Below are positions 18,656-27,186 of a DNA stretch of 64,000 bases, piece after piece. How positions within the stretch are numbered: position 1 is the first letter of the stretch; each line of letters opens with the position of its first letter. The translations under genes and the position numbers were made by a program. Under the pieces are notes generated by a model, which did not search any database, was not told the origin of the DNA, and saw only the letters and a program-made list of their open reading frames with translations. The stretch is from contig NZ_RDQF01000027.1 in NCBI RefSeq assembly GCF_004114425.1, positions 1-64,000 of the forward strand, read 5' to 3'. Source of the stretch: Bradyrhizobium vignae. GTDB taxonomy: Bacteria; Pseudomonadota; Alphaproteobacteria; Rhizobiales; Xanthobacteraceae.

Positions 18656-19012
18656 TCAGTCATAATGGCAGACGTAGATCTTCCGCACGGTTTCGATCGT
18701 GCGCCAGACCCCGACGAAGCCAGGTTTCATCACGAAGCTGTCGCCGGCGCGGTACCTCCTGGTCTCGCCACCCTTTTCCTCGATTTCGATCAGGCCCGAG
18801 AGGATGTGGCAGAACTCGAAAGTGGTACCCTTGATGGAGTGGGTCTCGCCGGGCGTTGCCTCCCAGACGCCGGTCAGCACCTTCTCGCCCTTCGAGGCAT
18901 CCTGCGCCCAGGTCTTGAAGGATGGATTGCCAGAAATGAGCCGTTCCGGAGCAGGCAAGGCGTGCTTCGGTGCGAAATCCGGATTGGTGTCGATGGTGAC
19001 CAGAAGCGACAT
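18656..19012 (-). CDS. Cupin domain protein (DUF861/EutQ-like)
   Basis: A 118-residue single-domain cupin. The two cupin motifs are recognisable: GVWEATPGETHSIKGTTFEFCHILSGLIEI and GDSFVMKPGFVGVWRTIE. The first lacks most metal ligands of the classical G-H(X)H motif but keeps the DUF861-type TFEFCHILSG. Such proteins bind small polar ligands or act as ureidoglycolate- or sugar-related enzymes. The gene lies 13 bases downstream of the 2-hydroxyacid dehydrogenase and is cotranscribed. A function cannot be given; a binding or isomerising role on a keto or hydroxy acid is a guess. Confidence 0.85.
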   Translation of the reverse strand: MSLLVTIDTNPDFAPKHALPAPERLISGNPSFKTWAQDASKGEKVLTGVWEATPGETHSIKGTTFEFCHILSGLIEIEEKGGETRRYRAGDSFVMKPGFVGVWRTIETVRKIYVCHYD

Positions 19013-19025
19013 GGTGTTCTTCCTG

Positions 19026-19949
19026 TTAGTAGCCGCGTGTTCGATCGACGAGGCCGATCGGGTTTTGTCCAGCGCGGTGGCGCCGGATGTTCTCTATGAC
19101 CGATTGTGCCGCCGTATGCGGTTGCGTCACGGACGCGATATGCGGCGTGATGATCACCTTCGGATGGGACCAGAGTGGATGACTCTCCGGCAGTGGCTCG
19201 GGATCGGTGACGTCGAGCATGGCCGCTGCAAGATGGCCGCTGTCCAGCGACTCGATGAGTGCGCCCTGGTCAAGCTGCGGGCCACGGCCGACGTGCAGCA
19301 GCCTTGCTCCCGTCGGCAAGAGCGAGAAAAGCCTCGCATTCAGGATGCCGCTCGTTTCCTTTGTCAGGGGCAGAAGACAGACGAGGATGTCCGTTCCTTT
19401 CAGAAAGCTGCCAAGCTGATCGTCGCCGTGAAAGCAGGTGATACCCTCGACCGTTCTTTTGCTGCGGCTCCAGGCGGCAAGCGGAAATCGAAACGGTTTC
19501 AGGCGATCGATCGCAGCTTGCGCCAGCATCCCAAGCCCGAGGAAGCCCACGCGCCGATCGGTCGACTGAACACTTGCAAGGGCTTGCCAAAGGCCCCTTC
19601 CCTGCTGCTCCCGATAGGCCAGCATCTCCCGATGGAGAGTCAGCACGCCAAGCACCACGTACTCCTGCATCATGCGTATGATGCCGTCCTCGACCATGCG
19701 CACGAGCTTCACGCGCTCGGGTATCGTCTCAGGCTTGAATTGATCGACCCCCGCACCGATGGAAAAGAGCACTTCCAGATTTCGAAACCGCGCGACATCA
19801 TTGGGTACGTTCCAGGTCAGCAGGTAGCGTACCTTTTCCGGATCGACGCATTCACCGGAATGATGGAATTCGAGATCAGGGAGTTCGCGCGCAAAGGCCT
19901 GCCGGAAAATTGCCCCCCGAGCAGCATCGGAATTGAAAAGGAACGCCAT
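19026..19949 (-). CDS. D-isomer-specific 2-hydroxyacid dehydrogenase (GhrA-like)
   Basis: A 307-residue NAD(P)-dependent reductase of the glyoxylate/hydroxypyruvate reductase A type. The cofactor motif is GFLGLGMLAQAAIDRL, the following WSRSKR carries basic residues consistent with NADPH preference, the active-site arginine is in HVGRGPQLDQGAL, the glutamate in DVTDPEPLPESHPLW, and the histidine in ITPHIASVTQP. It reduces 2-oxo acids such as glyoxylate or hydroxypyruvate to D-hydroxyacids. With a D-serine dehydratase-like enzyme and aminotransferase nearby, hydroxypyruvate or pyruvate derivatives are plausible substrates. It is the first gene of a two-gene unit with the cupin. Confidence 0.92.
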   Translation of the reverse strand: MAFLFNSDAARGAIFRQAFARELPDLEFHHSGECVDPEKVRYLLTWNVPNDVARFRNLEVLFSIGAGVDQFKPETIPERVKLVRMVEDGIIRMMQEYVVLGVLTLHREMLAYREQQGRGLWQALASVQSTDRRVGFLGLGMLAQAAIDRLKPFRFPLAAWSRSKRTVEGITCFHGDDQLGSFLKGTDILVCLLPLTKETSGILNARLFSLLPTGARLLHVGRGPQLDQGALIESLDSGHLAAAMLDVTDPEPLPESHPLWSHPKVIITPHIASVTQPHTAAQSVIENIRRHRAGQNPIGLVDRTRGY

Positions 19950-20270
19950 CGACGGGGTCCTCTCAGGTCCTCACCTGGGATGCTGGGCATTGAGACCGGC
20001 CCGGCCGGCCACTGAGGGCTGGAAAGGCGGCGATATTCACTGGGGCTCACCCTGCCTGCTGTTGCCGGATATCGATAGGCCGCAATCAGGAGCTTTCCCT
20101 GCTGAATCGAGTTGCGCTTGCGGTGGAACATTCCGAATACCGCCTGCCAAACAGGCGAAACCTGCTGGCCTTCCGCGTTATGCTGCTGCAAAACAGGGCT
20201 TGTGCGGCACGAAGCAGAAGGCCGGCGAGGCCCCCAAGGTTTGGGGGCCGCAAAGAAACGGATGAGCTGA
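19950..20270. other. Divergent gap with a leader hairpin
   Basis: This stretch lies between the 2-hydroxyacid dehydrogenase (minus) and the second GNAT gene (plus), so it contains two promoters. The only clear structure is a perfect hairpin at 20229-20249, listed separately. Confidence 0.4.
20229..20249 (+). promoter_or_regulatory. Perfect hairpin in the leader of the second GNAT gene
   Basis: GGCCCCCAA-GGT-TTGGGGGCC forms a nine-base-pair stem with a three-base loop, ending 21 bases before the ATG at 20271. There is no T-run, so it is more likely an attenuating or stabilising 5' structure, or an operator, than a terminator. Confidence 0.45.
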
Positions 20271-21149
20271 ATGGGACGAACGGTCCGCGTGAAGTCCTTT
20301 GAACTGGTGGCCAAGGACATCAACGACGTTGATGTGAAGCTGCTCCACGCGCTTTCGATCGGTGTCGGCTGGCCGCACCGCCCGAAGGATTGGGATTTCC
20401 TGCGCCGCGCCGGCCACGGCATCGTGGCCGTGGATGGCATAGGGCGCGTCTTCGGCAGCGCGATGTGGTTCCCCTATGGCCACGAATTCGCGACGATTGG
20501 CCTGGTGATCACATCACCCCGAACCCAGGCACAAGGTACTGGCCGCTGGCTCATGGAGCAGGTTTTCGAGCGGTGTGGCGATCGGAATTTGACCCTCAAC
20601 TCAACCCATGCCGCCTATCATCTGTATCTGTCGCTGGGGTTTACGAAGGAAGCCACCGTGTATCAGTGGCAAGGAGAGGCCGTCTCACCACCTCCGCCGG
20701 TGCCGGCTCTGACCGCTGAATTGAGCTCGCTGTCCACTGCGAACATCGGAGAGATCGCGGCACTGGATGAACGCGCGTTCGGAGCTAACCGGCAGAAGCT
20801 GCTCGCATTGCTTTCTGAAGGTGCCGCAATCTCCGTCTTGCGCCGCGGCGGGGAGGCCGTCGGTTTTTCCATGAAGCGCGAATTCGGGCGCGGTCATGTG
20901 ATCGGCCCGATCGTCGCCAGCAATGATTGTGACGCGATCCATCTCACGGCCGTGCATCTCAGAGATCTCGCGGGGCAATTCGTCCGCGTCGATACGCGGG
21001 AGCAGACGGGTCCGTTTGCGGACTTCCTTCAGCAGAGCCGCCTCGGGATAAACGACACCGTCTCGACCATGTCGAAAGGAAAGCGATTTCTGAACCGGAA
21101 GGAAAACGAGCCGTGGGTGTACGGGCTAGCCGGTCACGCGTTGAGCTGA
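20271..21149 (+). CDS. Two-domain GNAT N-acetyltransferase (copy 2)
   Basis: A 292-residue paralogue of the protein at 5014-5883. The acetyl-CoA-binding segment is IGLVITSPRTQAQGTGRWLMEQVF, followed by LTLNSTHAAYHLYLSLGFTKEA; the second half starts about residue 150 with AELSSLSTANIGEIAALDERAFGANRQKLL. The shared VGFSMKREFGRGHVIGPIVA stretch matches the other copy. The start is the ATG at 20271, just after a leader hairpin. Keeping two diverged copies at the two ends of the island suggests both acetylate, or bind, island-specific compounds. Neither the acceptor nor the need for the second domain can be read from the sequence. Confidence 0.82.
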   Translation: MGRTVRVKSFELVAKDINDVDVKLLHALSIGVGWPHRPKDWDFLRRAGHGIVAVDGIGRVFGSAMWFPYGHEFATIGLVITSPRTQAQGTGRWLMEQVFERCGDRNLTLNSTHAAYHLYLSLGFTKEATVYQWQGEAVSPPPPVPALTAELSSLSTANIGEIAALDERAFGANRQKLLALLSEGAAISVLRRGGEAVGFSMKREFGRGHVIGPIVASNDCDAIHLTAVHLRDLAGQFVRVDTREQTGPFADFLQQSRLGINDTVSTMSKGKRFLNRKENEPWVYGLAGHALS

Positions 21150-21324
21150 GGCCATGAAGCGAAGCTCCGTGGGGGAATGGTGTCAACGGTGCCGATCGCG
21201 ACCCTGCAGATAATCGGCCATGGCTACGGCGGCTAGCAGAGGGGACGAGCCGCTCGCGACGCCCCAGAGACGGACCCGAGCACACGAAATCGTAGATTGG
21301 CGCAGATAACCTTGAACAAAATTC

Positions 21325-21558
21325 ATGCCTGGTTTGGCGGGACAGTCGCGAGCATCACTCTCAGGCAGGCTTGGGAGCTCACGTCCGAGGTTCTGTCCGG
21401 CAACGCGTCGACGCGCCGGGTGTTCGAAAAAGTCCGACTTCAGAATTGCGCGAAGTGATGATCCGAAGACGGTGCGGCTGGTTCTCGATCTCGGCTCCGC
21501 ACATCCCGCGTGAGCCTCATCTCAACGCGATCGTGAACTGACTGAGATTGGTGGCGGC
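21325..21558 (+). pseudogene. Relic of a GNAT gene and its convergent neighbour's 3' end
   Basis: This is a degraded duplicate of the segment near 34438-34700. At 21374 the DNA reads as ELTSEVLSGN, matching ELTAEVLSDN of the intact GNAT at 34116-34652; after a frame change it reads RIARSDDPKTVRLVLDLGSAHPA, matching KLARSDDPTTVHLSLSLGSAPPD including the stop. The match continues past the stop through GCCTCATCTCAACGCGATCG, which in the intact copy is the 3' end of the opposite-strand secreted-protein gene. The N-terminal three quarters of the GNAT are absent. Confidence 0.75.
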
Positions 21559-21581
21559 CCGGAACGGAATGATCGGAAGCC

Positions 21582-21595
21582 TTGACGCAGATCAA
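21582..21595. promoter_or_regulatory. FixK/FNR-like operator, CoA-transferase operon
   Basis: TTGACGCAGATCAA fits the TTGA-N6-TCAA palindrome. Its centre is about 80 bases upstream of the ATG at 21669, compatible with activation from position -41.5 and a leader of about 40 bases. Confidence 0.65.
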
Positions 21596-21668
21596 AGGAG
21601 GATCGTCGCCGGGTCCCATCATCCGTGCACCGCCCTTGTGCCAACGTGGGGCGACCGGGAGTTCAATC

Positions 21669-22316
21669 ATGAAGGCCGTTTCGGTCGAAGAAGCCGTTGC
21701 GATGATCCCGGCGGGCGCCAGCGTGATGGTTGGCGGCTTCATGGGCGTCGGCACTCCGGAGCGGCTGCTCGATGAAGTCGTGCGCCAGAACAAGACAGAC
21801 CTGAGGCTGATTTCGAACGACGCAGCGACACCGGGCAAGGGCGTCGGCAAGCTGTTCGACAAGACGCTGGTCTCGAAGCTGACGGCAACCCATATCGGCC
21901 TCAATCCGAAAGCCCAGCAGCAGATGCTGGCGAACCAGATCGCCGTCGACCTGGTGCCGCAAGGCACCTTCGTCGAGCGCATCCGCGCCGGCGGGTGCGG
22001 TCTCGGCGGCGTCCTGACGCCGACCGGGGTCGGGACGCTCGTCGCCGAAGGCAAGCGTCAGATCGAAGTCGACGGCCGGCCATTCCTGCTGGAAACGGCG
22101 CTGCGCGCCCAGTTCGCCCTCGTCCATGCCTTCCTCGCCGACTACCTCGGCAACCTGGCCTACGCCCTCACTTCGCGCAATTTCAATCCGGTCATGGCAA
22201 TGGCGGCGGACACCGTCATTGTGACGGCGGAGCATATCGTGCCGGTCGGCGTGATCGCGCCGGATCATGTCGTCACGCCCGCGCCGCTCGTCGACTATCT
22301 CATTACCAACGGGTGA
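21669..22316 (+). CDS. CoA-transferase subunit A (3-oxoacid/acetate CoA-transferase)
   Basis: A 215-residue alpha subunit of a family I CoA-transferase, which moves CoA between a short acyl-CoA and a free acid such as acetate or acetoacetate. It begins MKAVSVEEAVAMIPAGASVMVGGFMGVGTPERLL, the glycine-rich CoA-contact region of the family, and contains GTFVERIRAGGCGLGGVLTPTGVGT, a hallmark of subunit A. The start is the ATG at 21669 with a GGGAG Shine-Dalgarno; the open frame back to 21582 would run through the operator and is unlikely. The beta subunit follows after three bases. A FixK/FNR-like site precedes the operon, so use under low oxygen is expected. Confidence 0.93.
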   Translation: MKAVSVEEAVAMIPAGASVMVGGFMGVGTPERLLDEVVRQNKTDLRLISNDAATPGKGVGKLFDKTLVSKLTATHIGLNPKAQQQMLANQIAVDLVPQGTFVERIRAGGCGLGGVLTPTGVGTLVAEGKRQIEVDGRPFLLETALRAQFALVHAFLADYLGNLAYALTSRNFNPVMAMAADTVIVTAEHIVPVGVIAPDHVVTPAPLVDYLITNG

Positions 22317-22319
22317 GCC

Positions 22320-22970
<651 letters not shown>

Positions 22971-22974
22971 GCCC

Positions 22975-23433
22975 ATGCGGATATTCAGCGACTTCGACGA
23001 GATCAAATCAGCCGTCGGCTCCGAGATCGGTGCCAGCGACTGGATCGAGATCACGCAGGATCGCATCAATCAGTTCGCCGAGGCGACCTGCGACGAGCAA
23101 TGGATCCATGTCGACCAGGAGCGCGCGAGCAAGGAGATGCCCGGCGGCAAGACCATCGCTCACGGGCTGCTCTCGCTTGCCCTGGCGCCCCTGTTCATCC
23201 GCTCGGTTATCGGCCTGAAGGGCCTGCGCAACACGCTCAACTATGGCGCCGACCGCATCCGCTATCTGGCGCCGGTTCCGGCGGGCTCGAAGCTGCGCGG
23301 CCGCGTCACGGTGGCCGAAGCCGAGGACGTGCCGCCCAACGGATTGCGCGTCAACTATCACCTCGTGATCGAGATCGAGGGCGGCAAGAAGCCCGCCTGC
23401 GTCGCCGAATTGATCGCGCTGCACTATCGCTGA
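22975..23433 (+). CDS. MaoC-family (R)-specific enoyl-CoA hydratase-like protein
   Basis: A 152-residue single hot-dog domain protein. The hydratase-2 motif is visible: ITQDRINQFAEATCDEQWIHVDQERASKEMPGGKTIAHGLLSLAL, with the Asp/His pair around D-x-x-x-x-H and the AHG segment. Such proteins hydrate trans-2-enoyl-CoA to (R)-3-hydroxyacyl-CoA, the stereoisomer used for polyhydroxyalkanoate; NodN-like relatives act in lipid chemistry. It ends the CoA-transferase operon. A link to the PHA-synthase-like DUF3141 protein encoded 10 kb away is possible but unproven. Confidence 0.9.
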   Translation: MRIFSDFDEIKSAVGSEIGASDWIEITQDRINQFAEATCDEQWIHVDQERASKEMPGGKTIAHGLLSLALAPLFIRSVIGLKGLRNTLNYGADRIRYLAPVPAGSKLRGRVTVAEAEDVPPNGLRVNYHLVIEIEGGKKPACVAELIALHYR

Positions 23434-23452
23434 CTCAAAGAGTCGAAAAACA

Positions 23453-23476
23453 ACCCCATGCACAGTAGCCATGGGG
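23453..23476 (+). terminator. Weak hairpin after the MaoC gene
   Basis: CCCCATG and CATGGGG form a seven-base-pair stem around a ten-base loop, 20 bases after the MaoC stop. There is no T-tract, so function as a terminator is uncertain. Confidence 0.35.
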
Positions 23477-23605
23477 CTGAATTGACTGAGGTTTCTTGTT
23501 CACTCCGGATTCGCTCCGAAGCCGTTGCGCCGTCGGGCAAAACACTGGCAATATGTCACCATCGGCCCATGGGTCGCCGGACCGCTCAGCGTGGCGGCGC
23601 GCCGA

Positions 23606-23674
23606 TCAATCGATGACGTGACGGCCGCCGTCGACATCGAGGATACCGCCGGTCGTCAGCCTGGCGCCGTTGAC
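23606..23674 (-). pseudogene. 3'-terminal relic of a FabI-like reductase gene
   Basis: The minus-strand frame reads VNGARLTTGGILDVDGGRHVID then stop, which aligns with [21 protein letters not shown] at the end of fabI (28728-29516). At the DNA level I count 14 mismatches over 68 aligned bases from the stop codon. The rest of the gene is missing. The alpha/beta hydrolase at 23656-24540 reads into this relic in another frame and takes its stop codon from it. Confidence 0.75.
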
Positions 23675-24540
23675 TGTGACGCGGCAAGTCCTCCGAACCA
23701 GGCACCAAAATAGCCCGCATAAAGCGCCGGCGATTCGAGGTTCATCGAATGCCCAATGCCCGGCACGATGACCAGCCGGCAATCCGGCATCGCTTCGGCC
23801 ATGGCACGGAGATCGGCCGGGGCGATCCAGCCGTCCCGCTCGCCCCACAACACGAGGTGCGGATGCCGGATCTCCGGCATGCGCCGCTCCAGCTCGCCGC
23901 TCTCCCTCTCGTGTGTCAAGTTGACCGGCGTTCCGATCCAGATCCCCTCGGAGACGACGAAGGTCTGCTCGATGATCCGATCGAACAGCGCCTGGATCTC
24001 GCCGAGCCCCTCGCGAAAGCGCGGCACCATGTTCGGCGCAAGGCTCTCCGGGACGAACAACGAAGAGGCGGCGGTCGCCATGACGGACCGCGTCAGCTCC
24101 TTGCTCGCCATCATCGCCCTGAACAGCCCAATCTGATCGGCATTGAAGGCCATGCCGAGCGGCGTCACCGGGTCCAGCGCGAACACACGGCCAAACCGCC
24201 GCGGTTGCATCAACAGCATCCGCGCAGCAATGATGCCGCCGGTCGAATGGGTCGCAAGATGGCAGTATCGGATGCCCAGCGCATCGAGCGCCACCAGCAT
24301 GTCCTGCGCATGCTGCTGCATGGAGTAGTTGGCGTAGTTGGTCGCCGGCTTCGGCCGGGCGCTGTCGCCGCAGCCGCGCCAGTCAATGGCAATGACGCGG
24401 AGTCCACTTGGAAACATCGGTGCGGCGAGCTCGATCCAGTCCTTGCTGGCGAGATTGCCGTGGATGAAGACGACGGTCACGTCGCCTTGTCCCCACTCCC
24501 GCCAGCCAAGCTGGACTTCGCCCGCCTGCACTTTCGGCAT
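23656..24540 (-). CDS. Alpha/beta-fold hydrolase
   Basis: A 294-residue cytosolic alpha/beta hydrolase. The oxyanion-side motif is VVFIHGNLASKDW (residues about 25-37), the nucleophile elbow is LATHSTGGIIAARML (serine in H-S-T-G-G), the acid is expected in LVLWGERDGWIAP, and the histidine is in IVPGIGHSMNLE. This is the complete triad of esterase or C-C hydrolase relatives. Its last residues (SQSTAPG) are encoded within a relic of a FabI-like gene, so the original C-terminus may have been altered. It lies eight bases after the large secreted hydrolase gene, in the same direction, and is probably cotranscribed with it from the operator at 27115. The substrate is unknown. Confidence 0.88.
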   Translation of the reverse strand: MPKVQAGEVQLGWREWGQGDVTVVFIHGNLASKDWIELAAPMFPSGLRVIAIDWRGCGDSARPKPATNYANYSMQQHAQDMLVALDALGIRYCHLATHSTGGIIAARMLLMQPRRFGRVFALDPVTPLGMAFNADQIGLFRAMMASKELTRSVMATAASSLFVPESLAPNMVPRFREGLGEIQALFDRIIEQTFVVSEGIWIGTPVNLTHERESGELERRMPEIRHPHLVLWGERDGWIAPADLRAMAEAMPDCRLVIVPGIGHSMNLESPALYAGYFGAWFGGLAASQSTAPG

Positions 24541-24548
24541 AGCGCACC

Positions 24549-27056
24549 CTATTTGTTGAGACCGGCCGTCGGCGCCGCACCGGGCGGCGTCGGCGCCACC
24601 GGCAAGGCCGACACCACCGCGCCCTTGATCATGCGGTCGGTGCCGAGCGGCGACGAGGTGTCGACCGTTCCCTTGGTCACGAAGTCCGCGACATCGGCGG
24701 CATATTCGACAGGATTGTCGGTATGGATGAAGTGACCGGTCTCCGGATAGACCTTGAGCATCGGCCGATTGCCGGCATTCGTCATCCTCGTCATGAACGG
24801 CGTAATGACATCGCGGCCGAGGTCAGTCAGCCCGTTGAAGGCAGGTGTAGGGATGAAAGGCTCCTTGTCGCCGAACGCAAGGAAGATCGGCGCCTTGATC
24901 TGGATAACCCGCTCATAGAGATTCTTCGGATCATCCTGCTGGAGTTCGGCACCGATGGTGTAGATGTCGAAGATGAAGACGTTGCACCATTGATCGAGCT
25001 CCTTGGGGTTGCCTTTGGTGAGTCCAACGCGCTGCTCGGTGTGGAAGCGGGCATACTCGCTGTCACTGAAGAAGTAGCCGCTTTTGGCTGCCGAGACCAC
25101 GCCAGTGTCGGGGTCCCGCTTCTTGAAATAGAAGAAGTCGCGGATGTTTTGCTCGTCGCGCGCCTTCTCCGCTGCGAGAATGCCGGTCTGATCCCAGATC
25201 TGTTTCCACTTATCGAAGTCGCGGCCGAGGGTCGGATCGAACAGCGGCGCCTTCTTGTCCTTGGCGATGGTGATCTCGCGCGGATATTCCTCGAGACCGG
25301 ACGGCGCTTCCAGGGCTAGGCCTTGCACCGCATCCGGCCAGGTCAGCGCGTAGCCCATCACGAACTGACCGCCGAGCGAATGGCCGAGATAATAGGCCTT
25401 CTTGACGCCGAGCTGGTTGACGACGAGGTCGTAGATCACCTCACGCATGTCCTGCATTGTCCGCGCCGGGCTCTTGTCGAGATTGCCGGGCCCGGACATG
25501 CCGTAATGCGGCAGGTCCGGCACGATGACGCGAAGACCGCTGCGCAGGGCGTACTGCATGATGTTGCCGTAATGGCCGCCGAATGCGCCCTTGCCATGGA
25601 TGATGACGAGCACCTTCGGGTCCTTGTCGGTCCCAGCATACTCGTCCATGTAGCCGATTTCCCAGGAGTTGCCGCGCTTGTCCTTGGCGTCGGCGAATTT
25701 GACCGGATAGGGATAGGTCACATACGCCTTCCAGAACGACTTCTTCGGATCGATATTGTCGGCAACATTGGGCGCACGATAATTTTTGTCGACGAATTTC
25801 TGAGCGCGATCGAGTGCCGCCACGTCGTCCATGAAGGCGACGAACTTCGGGTCGTTCTTGCGCTGATTGATGATCGGGAACACGCCGTAATGGGCGACCG
25901 GGCTTTCCTGTGCGATCAGGTCCGCGCCCGGCACGCGGTCGACGGCCTTCTGCGCCAGCTTGAAATTCAGCCAGAGATCATTGGTGATGTGCATCACCAG
26001 CGTGCGGGCCTGGATACGACCGAGATAAGCATTGATGTTGTGTGTCTCGCCGACTCGATTGCGCCAGACGAGGTCGACCGCATCATAAAGCTTGGCGCGG
26101 TTGGTGACGTTCAAGCCTGCCTTCTCGTTCGGCGGGTCCCAGTAGAAAATCTCGGGCTGCACCGCGGACCAGTTCTGACTCGTGCGGAAGGCAAAATCGT
26201 AACCCGTCATTCCGAGGATCGACCAGCCGAACGCAAGGCCCGGCACCGGGTGCTTCTCCTTGGGCAGTTTATAGTAATCGCCGTTGGTGGACTGCCAGAC
26301 GGGATCGGATTGGATTGCCGCCGTCATCATCTGGAAGGTCCAGTTGCCGACGGGGTCCTCGCCATCCGACTGCGTGGTGCCGCCGATCGGCATCAGGGCG
26401 TTGATATATTCCGGGTGCATCACGCCCCAGACGTAAGTCTGCGTGCCGCCCATGGAGACGCCGGTGACCAGCGCGACGCGCGCAACCTTGAGCTCGTCGC
26501 GCAGCAGGCGGTAATTGGCCTGCACCATGTCGTAGTAGCTGTACTGCGGAAACCTGATTCCGAGACCATCCGACGGCTTGCTCGCTCCCCAGGTGCCGAG
26601 CGGATCGACCATGATCACGTAATAGCGGTCGGTGTCGATGGGGCGGCCGGGTCCGATGATCGGCACGCCGCCTGATAGCGCCGCGCCCTTGACCCATTGC
26701 TCGTACATATCAGTGGAATCGCCAGAGTAGTAGGAGTTGATAACGATGGCATTGGTGATCTCGCCGGCTGCATTGCGCCGGGCGTTTCCGATGGCGATAT
26801 AGGCCGTGTGCAGCTTGCCCGCGCCCAACGACTCAAGGGTGACGCCCCCCTCGCCGCCGTTCTCCCATTTCGAGGGATCGGACAGGTCGTACTTGCCGCC
26901 GAGGCGGAAGTTGGCAAGCTCGTAGGTTTTCTTCAACCCGTCATGCTGCACCTGCGACGAACGTCGCGTGAAGGGTTGTGCGACTGCGAGCGCAGTGCCG
27001 ACCAGCAGCAGGACCAGACTGATCAAGCTGCGCTTGACGATATCCCTCGCGGTCAT
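24549..27056 (-). CDS. Secreted protein with two alpha/beta-hydrolase domains
   Basis: An 835-residue exported protein. An N-terminal Sec signal ending near ALAVAQ (residue 26) precedes two hydrolase domains. The first is like homoserine O-acetyltransferase-type hydrolases, with the nucleophile in VTGVSMGGTQTYVWG (Ser about 201) and candidate histidine in SPVAHYGVFP (about 389). The second resembles epoxide-hydrolase/lactonase types, with VLVIIHGKGAFGG (about 483), YLGHSLGGQFVMGYAL (Ser about 560) and VYPETGHFIHTD (histidine near 785). The start is the ATG at 27056; the frame continues to 27089 without support. The operator centre is 65.5 bases upstream, exactly the same distance as to the divergent hydrolase gene. 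Both catalytic serines are present, so both domains may be active. The substrate is unknown. Confidence 0.85.
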   Translation of the reverse strand: MTARDIVKRSLISLVLLLVGTALAVAQPFTRRSSQVQHDGLKKTYELANFRLGGKYDLSDPSKWENGGEGGVTLESLGAGKLHTAYIAIGNARRNAAGEITNAIVINSYYSGDSTDMYEQWVKGAALSGGVPIIGPGRPIDTDRYYVIMVDPLGTWGASKPSDGLGIRFPQYSYYDMVQANYRLLRDELKVARVALVTGVSMGGTQTYVWGVMHPEYINALMPIGGTTQSDGEDPVGNWTFQMMTAAIQSDPVWQSTNGDYYKLPKEKHPVPGLAFGWSILGMTGYDFAFRTSQNWSAVQPEIFYWDPPNEKAGLNVTNRAKLYDAVDLVWRNRVGETHNINAYLGRIQARTLVMHITNDLWLNFKLAQKAVDRVPGADLIAQESPVAHYGVFPIINQRKNDPKFVAFMDDVAALDRAQKFVDKNYRAPNVADNIDPKKSFWKAYVTYPYPVKFADAKDKRGNSWEIGYMDEYAGTDKDPKVLVIIHGKGAFGGHYGNIMQYALRSGLRVIVPDLPHYGMSGPGNLDKSPARTMQDMREVIYDLVVNQLGVKKAYYLGHSLGGQFVMGYALTWPDAVQGLALEAPSGLEEYPREITIAKDKKAPLFDPTLGRDFDKWKQIWDQTGILAAEKARDEQNIRDFFYFKKRDPDTGVVSAAKSGYFFSDSEYARFHTEQRVGLTKGNPKELDQWCNVFIFDIYTIGAELQQDDPKNLYERVIQIKAPIFLAFGDKEPFIPTPAFNGLTDLGRDVITPFMTRMTNAGNRPMLKVYPETGHFIHTDNPVEYAADVADFVTKGTVDTSSPLGTDRMIKGAVVSALPVAPTPPGAAPTAGLNK

Positions 27057-27114
27057 GGCGGAGTCCTCCCTGGCGTATTTTGGCGACACGCTAGGCAGGA
27101 CGACCGGGCGAGCT

Positions 27115-27128
27115 TTGATCTAACTCAA
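27115..27128. promoter_or_regulatory. FixK/FNR-like operator shared by two divergent hydrolase genes
   Basis: TTGATCTAACTCAA has the TTGA-N6-TCAA form. Its centre (27121.5) is 65.5 bases from the ATG at 27056 on one side and 65.5 bases from the ATG at 27187 on the other, so one site could activate both units equally. Confidence 0.75.
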
Positions 27129-27186
27129 CGGAATGTGCTTGCCGACGTTGAGGATCGCGCGATCGAAATCGCCGCCGGCCAGCGTA

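Larger units (their letters stand above)
21150..21668. other. Gap between catabolic island and CoA-transferase operon
   Basis: This 519-base stretch holds the GNAT relic at 21325-21558 and a FixK/FNR-like operator at 21582-21595. The remaining part, about 21150-21320, shows nothing recognisable. It marks the border between the region without such operators and the region rich in them. Confidence 0.5.
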
